Source: DATDAH01 sp963845425 (GTDB lineage Bacteria > Actinomycetota > Acidimicrobiia > Acidimicrobiales > DATDAH01). Taken from it: DNA of 64,000 nt. A program made the position numbers and the translations under genes. This document shows, one piece after another, positions 44,873-53,312 of the stretch. The notes below the pieces were generated by a model. It ran no database searches and had not been told where the DNA came from. It saw only the letters and a program-made list of their open reading frames with translations. Within the stretch, counting starts at the first letter, position 1; each line of letters opens with the position of its first letter. The stretch lies in NCBI GenBank assembly GCA_963845425.1, contig CAWJSC010000017.1:372001-436000 (forward strand). Reading direction: 5' to 3'.

Positions 44873-45793
44873 ATGCCGATCGAGACCGTGGACAAGATCT
44901 GGATGGACGGCGAACTCGTCGCCTGGGAGGACGCGCAGATCCATATCCTCACCCACACGCTGCACTACGGGTGCGGTGTGTTCGAGGGCATCCGGGCCTA
45001 CGAGACGTCGCGCGGGCCTGCCGTGTTCCGCCTGGACGACCACATCGACCGCCTGTTCGACTCGGCCGCCATCTTCATGATCGACGTGCCGTTCACCCGC
45101 GAGCAGCTGGTGGCGGCCACGGTCGACACCATCCGGGTCAACGCGGTCCCGTCGTGCTACATCCGGCCGCTGGTCTACCTGGGCTACGGCGAGATGGGCC
45201 TCAATCCACTCCCGTGCCCGGTCAACGTGGCCATCGCCATCTGGCCGTGGGGCACCTACCTCGGCGACGAGGGCATCAAGAACGGCATCCGCCTGAAGAT
45301 CTCGTCGTGGCGTCGCCACGACCCGAACATCATGCCGCCGGCCGCCAAAGGCACCGGGATGTACATCAACTCCTCGATGGCCAAGGTCGAGGCGCTCAAG
45401 TCGGGCTACGACGAGGCCGTCATGCTCTCGCCCCAGGGCCACGTGAGCGAGTGCACCGGCGAGAACATCTTCATCGTGGAGAAGGGGGCGATCATCACGC
45501 CCCCGACCTCGGCCGGAGCCCTGCAGGGCATCACCCAGGACTCGGTGCGCCGTATCGCCGCCGACCACGGCCTCGAGTACCGCGTGGAGCACCTGCTGCG
45601 CAGCGACCTCTACACCGCGGACGAGGCCTTCCTCAGCGGCACGGCGGCCGAGATCGTGCCCATCCGCTCGGTGGACGACCGCGAGCTGGGCGACCCCGGC
45701 CCGGTCACCCGCCAGATCCAGGAGACCTACTTCGCCGCGGTGCGCGGCGAGGACGATCGTTACAAGGACTGGTTGACCTATGTCGATGAATGA
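44873..45793 (+). CDS. ilvE: Branched-chain amino acid aminotransferase
   Basis: 306 residues of fold-type IV PLP enzymes. It makes leucine, isoleucine and valine from the 2-oxo acids with glutamate. THTLHYGCGVFEGIRAYET (about residues 24-42), GYDEAVMLSPQGHVSECTGEN (second part near 190-200; Lys in YINSSMAKVEAL about 166) and FLSGTAAEIVPI (about 256) are conserved. ATG 44873 is chosen over an upstream in-frame ATG because GAAAGAG precedes it and the family begins MDGELV shortly after. Confidence 0.95.
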   Translation: MPIETVDKIWMDGELVAWEDAQIHILTHTLHYGCGVFEGIRAYETSRGPAVFRLDDHIDRLFDSAAIFMIDVPFTREQLVAATVDTIRVNAVPSCYIRPLVYLGYGEMGLNPLPCPVNVAIAIWPWGTYLGDEGIKNGIRLKISSWRRHDPNIMPPAAKGTGMYINSSMAKVEALKSGYDEAVMLSPQGHVSECTGENIFIVEKGAIITPPTSAGALQGITQDSVRRIAADHGLEYRVEHLLRSDLYTADEAFLSGTAAEIVPIRSVDDRELGDPGPVTRQIQETYFAAVRGEDDRYKDWLTYVDE

Positions 45794-45803
45794 GATGCGG
45801 AGC

Positions 45804-45860
45804 AGATCGGCGGGCCGAGTAGGCCCGCATCGCGATGAGCCGTCAGGCGAAGAGCCATGA
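45804..45860 (+). repeat. Hairpin element before the cimA start
   Basis: AGATCGGCGGGCCGAGTAGG, CCCGCATCGCGATGAGCC and GTCAGGCGAAGAGCCATGAG run in sequence. The hairpin is GCGGGCC (45810-45816) with GGCCCGC (45822-45828). The same element, about 80% identical by eye, precedes the sulfatase/DJ-1 gene in the other orientation. Here the cimA ATG itself (45857) lies in the element's end. Confidence 0.8.
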
Positions 45861-47491
45861 GCCCCAACCCCGTGACCCCGCCGACCGAGCGTCAGCCGGC
45901 GGCGGTGGAGATCTACGATACGACCCTGCGCGACGGCAGCCAGCTGGAGGGCATCTCCCTCACCGTCGACGACAAGCTGCGCATAGCGGAGCAGCTGGAC
46001 TTCCTGGGCGTGCGCTACATCGAGGGCGGCTGGCCGGGGGCCAACCCCAAGGACGACGAGTTCTTCCGGCGGGCCGCCACCGAGCTGGAGCTCTCGACCA
46101 GCGAGCTGGTGGCCTTCGGCTCCACCCGCCGGGTGAAGGGCAAGGTCGACGACGACCAGACCCTGGCCAACCTGTTGGCGGCGGGCACCGGCACCGTCTG
46201 CATCGTCGGGAAGTGCTGGGACTACCACGTCACCGAGGCGCTGCGCACCGACCTCGACGAGGGCGTGGCCATGGTCAGGGACTCCGTCGAGTACCTCGTG
46301 GCCCAGGGCCGGCGAGTGTTCTTCGACGCCGAGCACTTCTTCGACGGCTACAAGGCCAACCCCGAGTTCAGCCTCCGGGTGCTGGAGGCCGCGGCGATGG
46401 CCGGGGCCGACTGCCTCGTGCTGTGCGACACCAACGGCGGTTCGCTGCCCTTCGACGTCGAGCGCATCGTGGGCGAGGTCGTGGACTACGTGGACACCGA
46501 GGTCGGCGTGCACCTGCACGACGACACGGGCTGTGGTGTGGCCAACGCCCTCGCCGGCGTCCGGGGTGGCGCCACCCAGGTCCAAGGCACGATCAACGGC
46601 TACGGCGAGCGCACCGGCAACTGCAACCTGACCACGATCATCGCCGACCTCAGCCTGAAGATGGGGGTGGCCACCATCCCCGAGGACCGCCTGGAGCGGC
46701 TGACCCCGGTGTCCCATCACGTGGCCGAACTGGTCAACATCAGCCCGGATCCCCAGCAGGCCTTCGTCGGCGCGTCGGCGTTCGCCCACAAGGCGGGTCT
46801 CCACACCAGCGCCATCGCCCGTCGCCCCGACGCCTACGAGCACATCGACCCCGACCGGGTCGGCAACGGCACCCGCTTCGTGGTGTCCGAGCTGGCCGGC
46901 CGCTCCACGATGGAGCTCAAGGCCCAGGAGATCGGGGTGGAGATGGACGGCCCAGCCCTCTCCGAGGTGGTCGACCGGCTCAAGCAGCTCGAGTACGAGG
47001 GCTTCCACTTCGAGGCGGCCGACGGCTCCCTGGAGCTGCTCATGCGCGACGCCACGGGGTGGAGCCAGCCGTTCTTCCGGCTGGAGTCGTTCCGGGTGAC
47101 CGTCGAGCACCGGGCCCCGGCCGACGGCTCCAGCGGGGTGCAGGGCGCCGAGATCGTCACCGAGGCGACGGTCAAGGTGGAGGTCGAGGGCCAGCGGGTC
47201 ATCGCCACCGCCGAGGGCAACGGCCCGGTCAACGCCCTGGACGAGGCGCTGCGCAAGGCCATGGCCATGGCGGGGGCCCACCACGTGCTGAGTGGCGTGC
47301 ACCTGACCGACTACAAGGTGCGCGTGCTGGACACCCAGAAGGGGACGGGGGCCGTGACCCGGGTCCTCATCGACTCGACCGACGGCGAGCGCTCCTGGTC
47401 GACCATCGGGGTGAGCGAGAACATCATCGAGGCCTCTTGGCAGGCCCTGGCCGACTCCATCATCTACGGCCTGCTGCACCACCGGGCCTAG
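45857..47491 (+). CDS. cimA: Citramalate synthase
   Basis: 544 residues of the LeuA-like family, subgroup CimA (long form). It condenses pyruvate and acetyl-CoA to (R)-citramalate, starting the threonine-independent route to 2-oxobutyrate and isoleucine. YDTTLRDGSQLEGISLTV (about residues 20-37), GWPGANPKDDEFF (about 58), VHLHDDTGCGVANAL (about 222) and the C-terminal allosteric domain (about 400-540) are visible. The motif GWPGANPKD and linkage to leuB-ilvE support CimA over a second LeuA; homocitrate synthase is not suggested by context. Confidence 0.92.
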   Translation: MSPNPVTPPTERQPAAVEIYDTTLRDGSQLEGISLTVDDKLRIAEQLDFLGVRYIEGGWPGANPKDDEFFRRAATELELSTSELVAFGSTRRVKGKVDDDQTLANLLAAGTGTVCIVGKCWDYHVTEALRTDLDEGVAMVRDSVEYLVAQGRRVFFDAEHFFDGYKANPEFSLRVLEAAAMAGADCLVLCDTNGGSLPFDVERIVGEVVDYVDTEVGVHLHDDTGCGVANALAGVRGGATQVQGTINGYGERTGNCNLTTIIADLSLKMGVATIPEDRLERLTPVSHHVAELVNISPDPQQAFVGASAFAHKAGLHTSAIARRPDAYEHIDPDRVGNGTRFVVSELAGRSTMELKAQEIGVEMDGPALSEVVDRLKQLEYEGFHFEAADGSLELLMRDATGWSQPFFRLESFRVTVEHRAPADGSSGVQGAEIVTEATVKVEVEGQRVIATAEGNGPVNALDEALRKAMAMAGAHHVLSGVHLTDYKVRVLDTQKGTGAVTRVLIDSTDGERSWSTIGVSENIIEASWQALADSIIYGLLHHRA

Positions 47492-47503
47492 AGTCGCCCG
47501 GCG

Positions 47504-48019
47504 ATGGCTGCTCCCGAGTACGTCCCCGTCCCGGCGATCGACGACACCCGTATCTACTCGGCGCCGCCGCGGGTCCTGGGGTCCTGGGTGACCGACCGTC
47601 CCGCCGAGCTGCACGCCGGCCAGGAACGGGGCGCCCGCCTCGGCAGTCCCGGCCCGGACCAGGGCTTCGGGCTCACCCTCGCCGAGCGGTTCCGGGGCAA
47701 GCTGGCGCTGCGCCCGGGTGAGCACGAGGCCGACGCGCTCGCCGGTTGCCTGACGGTGGCGCTCAAGCGGGCGTCCCTGTTCGGCCGGGCCCCGGTGATC
47801 CATGACCTGACCATCGCCTTCACCCTCTTCGGGTTCCTGGACGAGCAGGCGCCCGACGAGCTGGTCGCCGTGCGGCGTTCGTACTTCGAAGAGGCGGCCA
47901 ACCCGCACCACTACGTCGAGCAGCGCCGCATCGCCGACCTCGTCCCCGAATCCACCCTCCGCCTCAGTCCCGCCGAGGTGGCGGCGGGTGGCTGGAAGGC
48001 CCTGCTGACCCTCACCTGA
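47504..48019 (+). CDS. Conserved hypothetical protein
   Basis: 171 residues, cytoplasmic, no recognised domain. ADALAGCLTVALKRASLFGRAP (last part helical) and TIAFTLFGFLDEQAPDELVAVRR stand out as helices. TAGAGT (47489-47494), overlapping the cimA stop, lies 9 nt before the ATG, so it may have its own promoter. It could also be the last gene of leuB-ilvE-cimA. I do not recognise the family. Confidence 0.65.
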   Translation: MAAPEYVPVPAIDDTRIYSAPPRVLGSWVTDRPAELHAGQERGARLGSPGPDQGFGLTLAERFRGKLALRPGEHEADALAGCLTVALKRASLFGRAPVIHDLTIAFTLFGFLDEQAPDELVAVRRSYFEEAANPHHYVEQRRIADLVPESTLRLSPAEVAAGGWKALLTLT

Positions 48020-48046
48020 CGGCCGGGGTTCACCCCCGATCCGAAA

Positions 48047-48090
48047 TTGCGCCGATTTGTCACGCTGAGCGCTACAAATCGGCGCCAGAA
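48047..48090. repeat. Hairpin repeat of the GGCGCCAGAA family
   Basis: GCGCCGATTTGT (48049-48060) and ACAAATCGGCGC (48074-48085) form perfect 12-bp arms with a 13-nt loop, and the right arm ends CAGAA as in the copies near 20 kb. A lone half-copy (CAGTCGGGCGCCAAGC) follows near 48115-48130. Confidence 0.7.
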
Positions 48091-48168
48091 CCGTCGGTAG
48101 GGGGCCCTGAGGACGCAGTCGGGCGCCAAGCGAAAGGCTGAGCGATCCAGGTACTACCGTCGCCCGTC

Positions 48169-49011
48169 GTGCAGATGCCGGTGGGTCCGCTGACCTTCGA
48201 TGTCACGGTGGCCGGGCCCGAGGACGGGCCGGTCGTCATCCTGCTCCACGGCTTCCCGCAGGTGTCCGCCTGCTGGCGCCACGAGGTGCCGGTGCTGGCC
48301 GACGCTGGCTACCGGGTGCTGGCCCCGGACCAGCGGGGCTACTCACCGGGCGCCCGACCCGAGGGCGTGGCTGCCTACCACTCGACCGAGCTCACCGCCG
48401 ACGTCCTGGGGTTGGCCGACGCCGTCGGAGCAGATCGGTTCCACCTGGTCGGCCACGACTGGGGAGCAAGCATCGCCTGGCAACTGGCGGCCCGCCACGG
48501 GGACCGTCTCCTGTCGCTCACGGCCCTCTCGGTTCCTCACCCGCTGGCCTACGCCACCGCCCTGGCCTCACCGGCGACCGACCAGGAGGAACGGTCGTCC
48601 TACTTCCCGATGTTCCGGGCCGAGGGGGCAGAGGACGGCCTGCTGGCCAACGACGCCACCGGGCTGCGCATGATCTACGCGGCCAGCGGGCTCACCGACG
48701 AGGAGGCCGCCCCGCATCTGGCGGCCCTCTCGAGGCCCGACGCCCTCGGTGCGGCGCTGAACTGGTACCGGGCTGCCGGTGGCCACCTCATCGAGGGCCT
48801 GGAGCCGATCACCGTGCCCACCCTCCACGTCTGGAGCACCGCGGACCAGGCCCTGGGACGGGAGGGCGCCGAGGCGACCGGCGCCCAGGTCGAGGGCCCG
48901 TACCGCCTGGTCGTGCTGGAGGGCATCGACCACTGGATCCCCGACCACGCCCCCGACGCCCTGAACGAGCTGCTGCTGTCACACTTGAGTGGCTTCGCTC
49001 GCGGTTCTTGA
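48169..49011 (+). CDS. Alpha/beta hydrolase, epoxide-hydrolase/haloalkane-dehalogenase-like
   Basis: 280 residues. VILLHGFPQVSACWRHEVPVL (first part about residue 23), the nucleophile Asp in VGHDWGASIAWQLAARHG (about residue 101) and the late histidine in EGIDHWIPDHAPDAL (about 262) fit soluble epoxide hydrolases; the nucleophile being Asp rather than Ser supports this. The physiological substrate is unknown. It starts with GTG 48169 (ATG 48175 is possible). The last eight codons and stop lie within a dispersed repeat, so the C-terminus (SGFARGS) is probably repeat-derived. Confidence 0.85.
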   Translation: MQMPVGPLTFDVTVAGPEDGPVVILLHGFPQVSACWRHEVPVLADAGYRVLAPDQRGYSPGARPEGVAAYHSTELTADVLGLADAVGADRFHLVGHDWGASIAWQLAARHGDRLLSLTALSVPHPLAYATALASPATDQEERSSYFPMFRAEGAEDGLLANDATGLRMIYAASGLTDEEAAPHLAALSRPDALGAALNWYRAAGGHLIEGLEPITVPTLHVWSTADQALGREGAEATGAQVEGPYRLVVLEGIDHWIPDHAPDALNELLLSHLSGFARGS

Positions 49012-49129
49012 GCGGACGGGGCCTCGCTCAGATCCGGCCCGGCTCGCCCACGGGCGAGGTCGCTCGCTCAGCAACTCGGGCGTCGCCCTCGGGGGACGCC
49101 CCTCGTGCTGCTCCGCTCCGCTGCGCCGC
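48987..49129 (+). repeat. 143-bp repeat, left copy of an inverted pair
   Basis: Shares ordered blocks with the reverse complement of 49599-49742: GAGTGGCTTCGCTCGCGGT, TCAGATCCGRCCCGGC, GGTCGCTCGCTCAGCAACTC, GGCGTCGCC and TGCTGCTCCGCTCCGCTGCG. It starts inside the hydrolase C-terminus and ends 34 nt before the SnoaL-like gene. Confidence 0.85.
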
Positions 49130-49162
49130 GTCACGGTTGGTCGAGGGGCCTACGGTGCGGGG

Positions 49163-49597
49163 ATGCAGAGCGTCCGGTCCCGCAGGGAAGCCGTGGTCCG
49201 GGAGCACATGGAGGCCGAGAACCGCCATGACTTCGACGCAGTCATCGCCACCTTCGACCACCCTCGTTACGAGCTGATCGCCACCGGGCAGATCCATGAC
49301 GGTGAGGAGGCGGTCCGGGCGTACTTCGCCGCCACCCGGGGAGCGTTCCCGGACCAGCGCAACGAGCTGATCGCCCTGCACTCGACCGACGACGGGGTCT
49401 GGGCCGAGTTCGACTTGCTGGGCACCCACGAGGGCCCGTTCCTCGGCTTCGAGCCGACGGGCCGGGAGTTCCGGTGCCGGATGGCCGCGTTCTTCGCCTT
49501 CGAGGACGAGAAGATCGTCGCCGAGCGCGTCTACTTCGACTCGATGACCATCCTGAGCCAGCTCGGTCTCCTGAACGACGACGTAAGTCCCTCCTGA
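49163..49597 (+). CDS. SnoaL-like (ketosteroid isomerase/NTF2-fold) protein
   Basis: 144 residues of the SnoaL-like polyketide cyclase / NTF2 fold: VREHMEAENRHDFDAVIATF at the N-terminus, ATGQIHDGEEAVRAYFAA, and the strand series ending FAFEDEKIVAERVYFDSM. Such proteins isomerise or cyclise small hydrophobic substrates or merely bind them; function here is open. ATG 49163 has TACGGT (49151-49156) 6 nt upstream, so it looks leaderless. It is enclosed by two inverted copies of a repeat of about 143 bp. Confidence 0.8.
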   Translation: MQSVRSRREAVVREHMEAENRHDFDAVIATFDHPRYELIATGQIHDGEEAVRAYFAATRGAFPDQRNELIALHSTDDGVWAEFDLLGTHEGPFLGFEPTGREFRCRMAAFFAFEDEKIVAERVYFDSMTILSQLGLLNDDVSPS

Positions 49598-49598
49598 G

Positions 49599-49742
49599 GC
49601 TGCGCAGCGGAGCGGAGCAGCATGGTGGACGTTCCACGACGGCGACGCCGGAGTTGCTGAGCGAGCGACCGGGTCCTGGTCCGACGCCGGGTCGGATCTG
49701 ATCAGCGCGCTCGTGGCTCCGGACCGCGAGCGAAGCCACTCA
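49599..49742 (-). repeat. 144-bp repeat, right (inverted) copy
   Basis: Inverted relative to 48987-49129 and of nearly the same length. It begins directly after the SnoaL-like stop and reaches into the stop codon of the convergent LLM oxidoreductase gene (49740-49742). Confidence 0.85.
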
Positions 49743-50681
49743 ATGCAGCAGGGGGAGCACATCGCGGCCGAGGGCCGCGAGCTGGTCGCAGAACTCGACC
49801 AGGGTGCGGCTCCGCGGCCGGACCTGCACGTGGCTGATCCCGAGGTCCTTGAACTCACGGATGCGCTCGGCCACCCGCTCGGGGGCGCCGTTGATGGTCC
49901 AGGGCCCGACGTCCCAGCCCGGCTCGCCGACATAGAGCGGTTCGCAGATCGTGCCGAGGTCGATGGGGTCGTCGCCCCGAGCGGCCTTCCGGTGCTCCCT
50001 CAGGTAGTCGATGGCCCCGGCCAGCTCGTGACGGGGCGTGCCCTGGGGCAGCCAGCCGTCGCCGCGGGCCGTGGCGCGGCGCAGGGCGGGCTTGGACGAG
50101 CCGCCGACCCAGATGGGCAGGACCTCCTGGCGGGGCCGGGGCTGCAGGCCGACACCATCGACGGTGAAGTGCTCGCCACGGTAGCTGGGGTACTCGTCGG
50201 TGAACGCGGCCCGCAGGACGTCGATGCACTCGTCGGTGACCGCACCGCGGTGGGCGAAATCGGCCCCGAGCGCCGTGAACTCGCCTTCGACGTGCCCGGT
50301 GCCGACACCCAGGATGGTTCGGCCGCCGGACAGCTCGTCCAGGGTCAGGAAGGCCTTGGCCGACGCCAGCGGGTGCCGGTAGGCGGGGACGAAGACGTGG
50401 GAGAGCAGGCGCAGGCGCTGCGTCCGCGCGGCGATCCACGCCAGGGTGGCCACGGTGTCGTACCAGATGGTCTGCATCCGTTCGGCCGGCTCGCGGGGAA
50501 CGGCGATGTGGTCGCACACGGCCACGTAGAAGAGGCCCGCGGCCTCGCAGGCGTCGACCACCGCGCCCAGCTCGTCGGCGCCGGTGCCCTCCTCCCAGGG
50601 TTCGGCGTAGATGCGGCTCTGGGACTGGATGGGCAGTTGCAGGCCGACCTCGAGTCGGCCGGGGGTGATGATCGAGGTCAC
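49740..50681 (-). CDS. LLM-class flavin/F420-dependent oxidoreductase
   Basis: 313 residues of the luciferase-like monooxygenase fold. VGLQLPIQS at the N-terminus, CDHIAVPRE, LLSHVFVPAYRHPLASAKAF and GGRTILGVGTGHVEGEFTALG are typical of the F420-dependent actinobacterial group, followed by LPIWVGGSSKPALRRA and the end VQVRPRSRT. Whether F420 or FMN is used cannot be settled from sequence. GTG 50681 has CACGAT (50693-50688, minus strand) 6 nt before it, suggesting a leaderless promoter. Substrate unknown. Confidence 0.88.
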   Translation of the reverse strand: MTSIITPGRLEVGLQLPIQSQSRIYAEPWEEGTGADELGAVVDACEAAGLFYVAVCDHIAVPREPAERMQTIWYDTVATLAWIAARTQRLRLLSHVFVPAYRHPLASAKAFLTLDELSGGRTILGVGTGHVEGEFTALGADFAHRGAVTDECIDVLRAAFTDEYPSYRGEHFTVDGVGLQPRPRQEVLPIWVGGSSKPALRRATARGDGWLPQGTPRHELAGAIDYLREHRKAARGDDPIDLGTICEPLYVGEPGWDVGPWTINGAPERVAERIREFKDLGISHVQVRPRSRTLVEFCDQLAALGRDVLPLLH

Positions 50682-50760
50682 GCCGGGATCGTGCCACAGG
50701 GACCGACCCTGGCCCGCAGCCGCTCGGACTCTCCTGCGCCCGCCCCGCCGGCCGGACGCC

Positions 50761-52455
50761 CTACGGGAGCGGCGGGTCGTCGGCCAGGTCCTGGTCGGTG
50801 GCCCGGGGGTACCACGTGTCTAGGTGCTCGGCCCGGTAGGTCTGCCAACCGAGGTCGCCATCGGAGAGCACGCGGATGCTGAGCAGGATCTGGTCGGTCG
50901 CCCGGTCCACCTCCACGATCAGCGCCGTGTTCCGGTCCACGGTCTCGTTGACGACCGCCCCGTGGGTGATGAGGACATGGCTCCCGCCGATGTTGTCGGC
51001 GTCACCGAGGAAGTCGGCGTAGACCGGGCCTGCGGGCGTGTCGATGCGGTGCTCCCACACCTGGCGGGCGGTCCAGGTCGACGGCGGGCCGGAGCGGTCC
51101 AACTCGTAGAGCACGGCTCGGCTGTACGGCGCGGGGGCCTCGGACTTGTCGTCGGTGGCCACGGGGCGCTGGGAGCCGTTGTCATACAGCAGGATCGTGC
51201 CGTCCGGCTGCACCTCGGGCGCGTGCTGGCGGTAGAACCACTCGCCCTCGGTCAGCTCGAAGTCGAGGCCGGGACCCAGTTGCCAGAGGACCTCGCCGGC
51301 GGGGCCGGCCTCGTCGGCCTCCCACCGCAGCGCCATCACCGAGCTGAGGTTCCGGGCCGACACCAGGACGGTGTTCTCCGCCTCGAAGAGGGTCGCCGAG
51401 TTGCCGTGGGACCAGTCGACGAAGACCCGGTCGCCGGTGGCGATGGCGTCGGTCTTCAGATTGCACTGCTGGGACCCGGGCTGCGCGCGGGGGTCGATGG
51501 CGTCGAAGAGGCTCACCGCGTGGACGACCTCGCCCGCCGCGGTGTACTCGATGACGACATCGCCGCGCTGGGGCCGCACCGTCGGGTCGTCGAAGGGCTC
51601 CGGTGGGCACCCGGGGTCCTCGAAGCCCCGGTAGGTGCGCACCTCCTGGCTGAGGGCGAGGAAGTTCCCGTTGGGGAGGGGCGACGCCACCTCGTGGTGC
51701 AGGCGGGGGGTGTCGATCACCACGGCGCCGTCGACATAGGTCGGGTGGCCGAAGCGGTCGACCTGTCCGGCCCGCACCCGCGTGGTGGTCGTCCAGTCGC
51801 GTACGACCCGGCCCAGCACGTCGATCTCCCGAGCGCCGATGTTGCCGACGTTGAACAGCAGATCGCCGTCGGGCAGTTGACGGGCGTCAGAGATGAGCTG
51901 GTCGTCCTGGTGGTACCAGACGACCTCGCCCTCGTCGTCGACGGCGATCAGGTTGCCGGGATGGTCCACGGAGAGGTCCGAGGGGGTGGCGTTGAACAGG
52001 GTGACGCCGGGGCGGGGTTCGCCGTCGAGCTGGGTGTCGACCACCGGGAGGTCGGCGGGCAGAGAGCCGGTGCCGAACCGGATCTCGCCGTCGAGGCCGG
52101 CCAGCGCCGGGTCACCCCGGAGCCGGAGGTCGTAGGTGGTCTCGGGCCGTAGCCCCACGAGCGCGAGGGTGTGACGGCGGCGGGACCGACCGGACGCCGG
52201 CACCACCACCCGGTGCCCCGCGGTGGTGGCGACGAGCCGGACGCGGGTCGGCCGGTCCGCGTCGACCCGGACGACCGCGGTGAGGACACTGTTGGGCCCC
52301 GGCTCGACCGTGACGCTGACGCCATCGCCCCTGACGGTGACCGGCTCGGAGGGGACGACGGGCCGCGGCGCGTCCGGCTCGGCGTCGTCCCCGCCGGTGC
52401 AGCCCGCCATCGCGGCCAGGAGCAGGAGGGCGGCCGATGCCCGCCGAAGGGTCAC
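50761..52455 (-). CDS. Arylsulfotransferase (ASST)-like lipoprotein
   Basis: 564 residues. Lipoprotein signal RRASAALLLLAAMAGC (cysteine about residue 19), an Ig-like domain (about 35-130) and a beta-propeller of the aryl-sulfate sulfotransferase type: DHPGNLIAVDDEGEVVWYHQ, RLHHEVASPLPNGNFLALSQE, DWSHGNSATLFEAENTVLVS and QHAPEVQPDGTILLYDNGS. Histidines in HHE, WSHGN and QHAPE match the positions used by this family. It is expected outside the cell; sulfate transfer between phenols is the family activity, but many actinobacterial members are uncharacterised. Starts with GTG, 20 nt from the divergent SDR. Confidence 0.85.
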   Translation of the reverse strand: MTLRRASAALLLLAAMAGCTGGDDAEPDAPRPVVPSEPVTVRGDGVSVTVEPGPNSVLTAVVRVDADRPTRVRLVATTAGHRVVVPASGRSRRRHTLALVGLRPETTYDLRLRGDPALAGLDGEIRFGTGSLPADLPVVDTQLDGEPRPGVTLFNATPSDLSVDHPGNLIAVDDEGEVVWYHQDDQLISDARQLPDGDLLFNVGNIGAREIDVLGRVVRDWTTTTRVRAGQVDRFGHPTYVDGAVVIDTPRLHHEVASPLPNGNFLALSQEVRTYRGFEDPGCPPEPFDDPTVRPQRGDVVIEYTAAGEVVHAVSLFDAIDPRAQPGSQQCNLKTDAIATGDRVFVDWSHGNSATLFEAENTVLVSARNLSSVMALRWEADEAGPAGEVLWQLGPGLDFELTEGEWFYRQHAPEVQPDGTILLYDNGSQRPVATDDKSEAPAPYSRAVLYELDRSGPPSTWTARQVWEHRIDTPAGPVYADFLGDADNIGGSHVLITHGAVVNETVDRNTALIVEVDRATDQILLSIRVLSDGDLGWQTYRAEHLDTWYPRATDQDLADDPPLP

Positions 52456-52475
52456 GGACGCGAGAGGGTAGGACC

Positions 52476-53231
52476 ATGAGCGAACGCTTCGAGGATCGGG
52501 TCGCCGTGGTCACCGGGTCGGCGTCGGGCATCGGGCGGGCCACCGCCGAGCGGTTGGCCGCCGAGGGGGCGACGGTGGTCGCCGTGGACCGAGACGCCGC
52601 CGGCCTGCAGGCCACCGTGGCGGGGATCGTGGACGGCGGCGGTCGGGCTGAGGCCCGAGAGCTCGACGTGTCGGATCCCGACGCCTGCGGCGCGCTGGTC
52701 GACGGGGTGGTGGGCGATCACGGGCGTCTCGACGTGCTGGCCAATGTGGCCGGGGTGCTGAGGTTCGCCCACGTCACCGAGCACACCCGGGCCGACTGGG
52801 AGCAGACGCTGGCGGTGAACCTCTCGGGCCCCTGGTTCCTCATGCAGGCCACCCTGCCCCACTTGGAGGCGACCCGGGGCAACATCGTCAACGTGGCCTC
52901 GGCCGCCGGGTTGGTGGGCCAGGCCTACACCTCGGCCTATTGCGCATCGAAGGGCGGCCTGGTCCTGCTCACCAAGTCGGTAGCGGTCGAGTACGCCGCC
53001 CGCAAGGTCCGGGTGAACTGCGTCTGTCCGGGCCAGGTCGACACCAACCTGCTGGCCGACTTCACGTTCCCGGAGGCGGCGGACCAGCGTTTGCTGGACA
53101 AGCTCCTGCCCCTCGTGCGGGGGGCCGCGTCGGAGGAGATCGCCATCCTGATCGCCTACCTGGCGTCCGACGACGCCCGGTACGTCACCGGTGCGGCCTG
53201 GCCGATCGACGGCGGCCAGACCGCGGGCTGA
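52476..53231 (+). CDS. Short-chain dehydrogenase/reductase (SDR 1)
   Basis: 251 residues. Classical SDR: TGSASGIGRATAERLAAEG (residues 12-30), NVAGVLRF, the serine in NVASAAGLVG and the YxxxK catalytic pair in YCASKGGLVLLTK (about 150). It probably oxidises or reduces a secondary alcohol/ketone with NAD(H). ATG 52476 follows GAGAGGGTAGGACC. It begins a run of lipid- or steroid-type catabolic genes and ends before a strong terminator. Confidence 0.92.
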   Translation: MSERFEDRVAVVTGSASGIGRATAERLAAEGATVVAVDRDAAGLQATVAGIVDGGGRAEARELDVSDPDACGALVDGVVGDHGRLDVLANVAGVLRFAHVTEHTRADWEQTLAVNLSGPWFLMQATLPHLEATRGNIVNVASAAGLVGQAYTSAYCASKGGLVLLTKSVAVEYAARKVRVNCVCPGQVDTNLLADFTFPEAADQRLLDKLLPLVRGAASEEIAILIAYLASDDARYVTGAAWPIDGGQTAG

Positions 53232-53272
53232 CCGCCGGTGTCAGCCGGCGGCGGGGAGGGCGCCCGGTGCGC

Positions 53273-53302
53273 GGTCTCGGCGGCGTGGGCACCGCCGAGA
53301 CC
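53273..53302. terminator. Bidirectional hairpin between SDR 1 and the 53313 gene
   Basis: GGTCTCGGCGG (53273-53283) and CCGCCGAGACC (53292-53302) form a perfect 11-bp stem with an 8-nt loop between two convergent genes. Confidence 0.6.
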
Positions 53303-53312
53303 GGCCCGTAGG

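Noticed and set aside
44795..47911. 1038-codon open frame on the minus strand
   Set aside because: It lies antisense to leuB, ilvE, cimA and the next gene; no family features; shadow of strong third-position GC bias.
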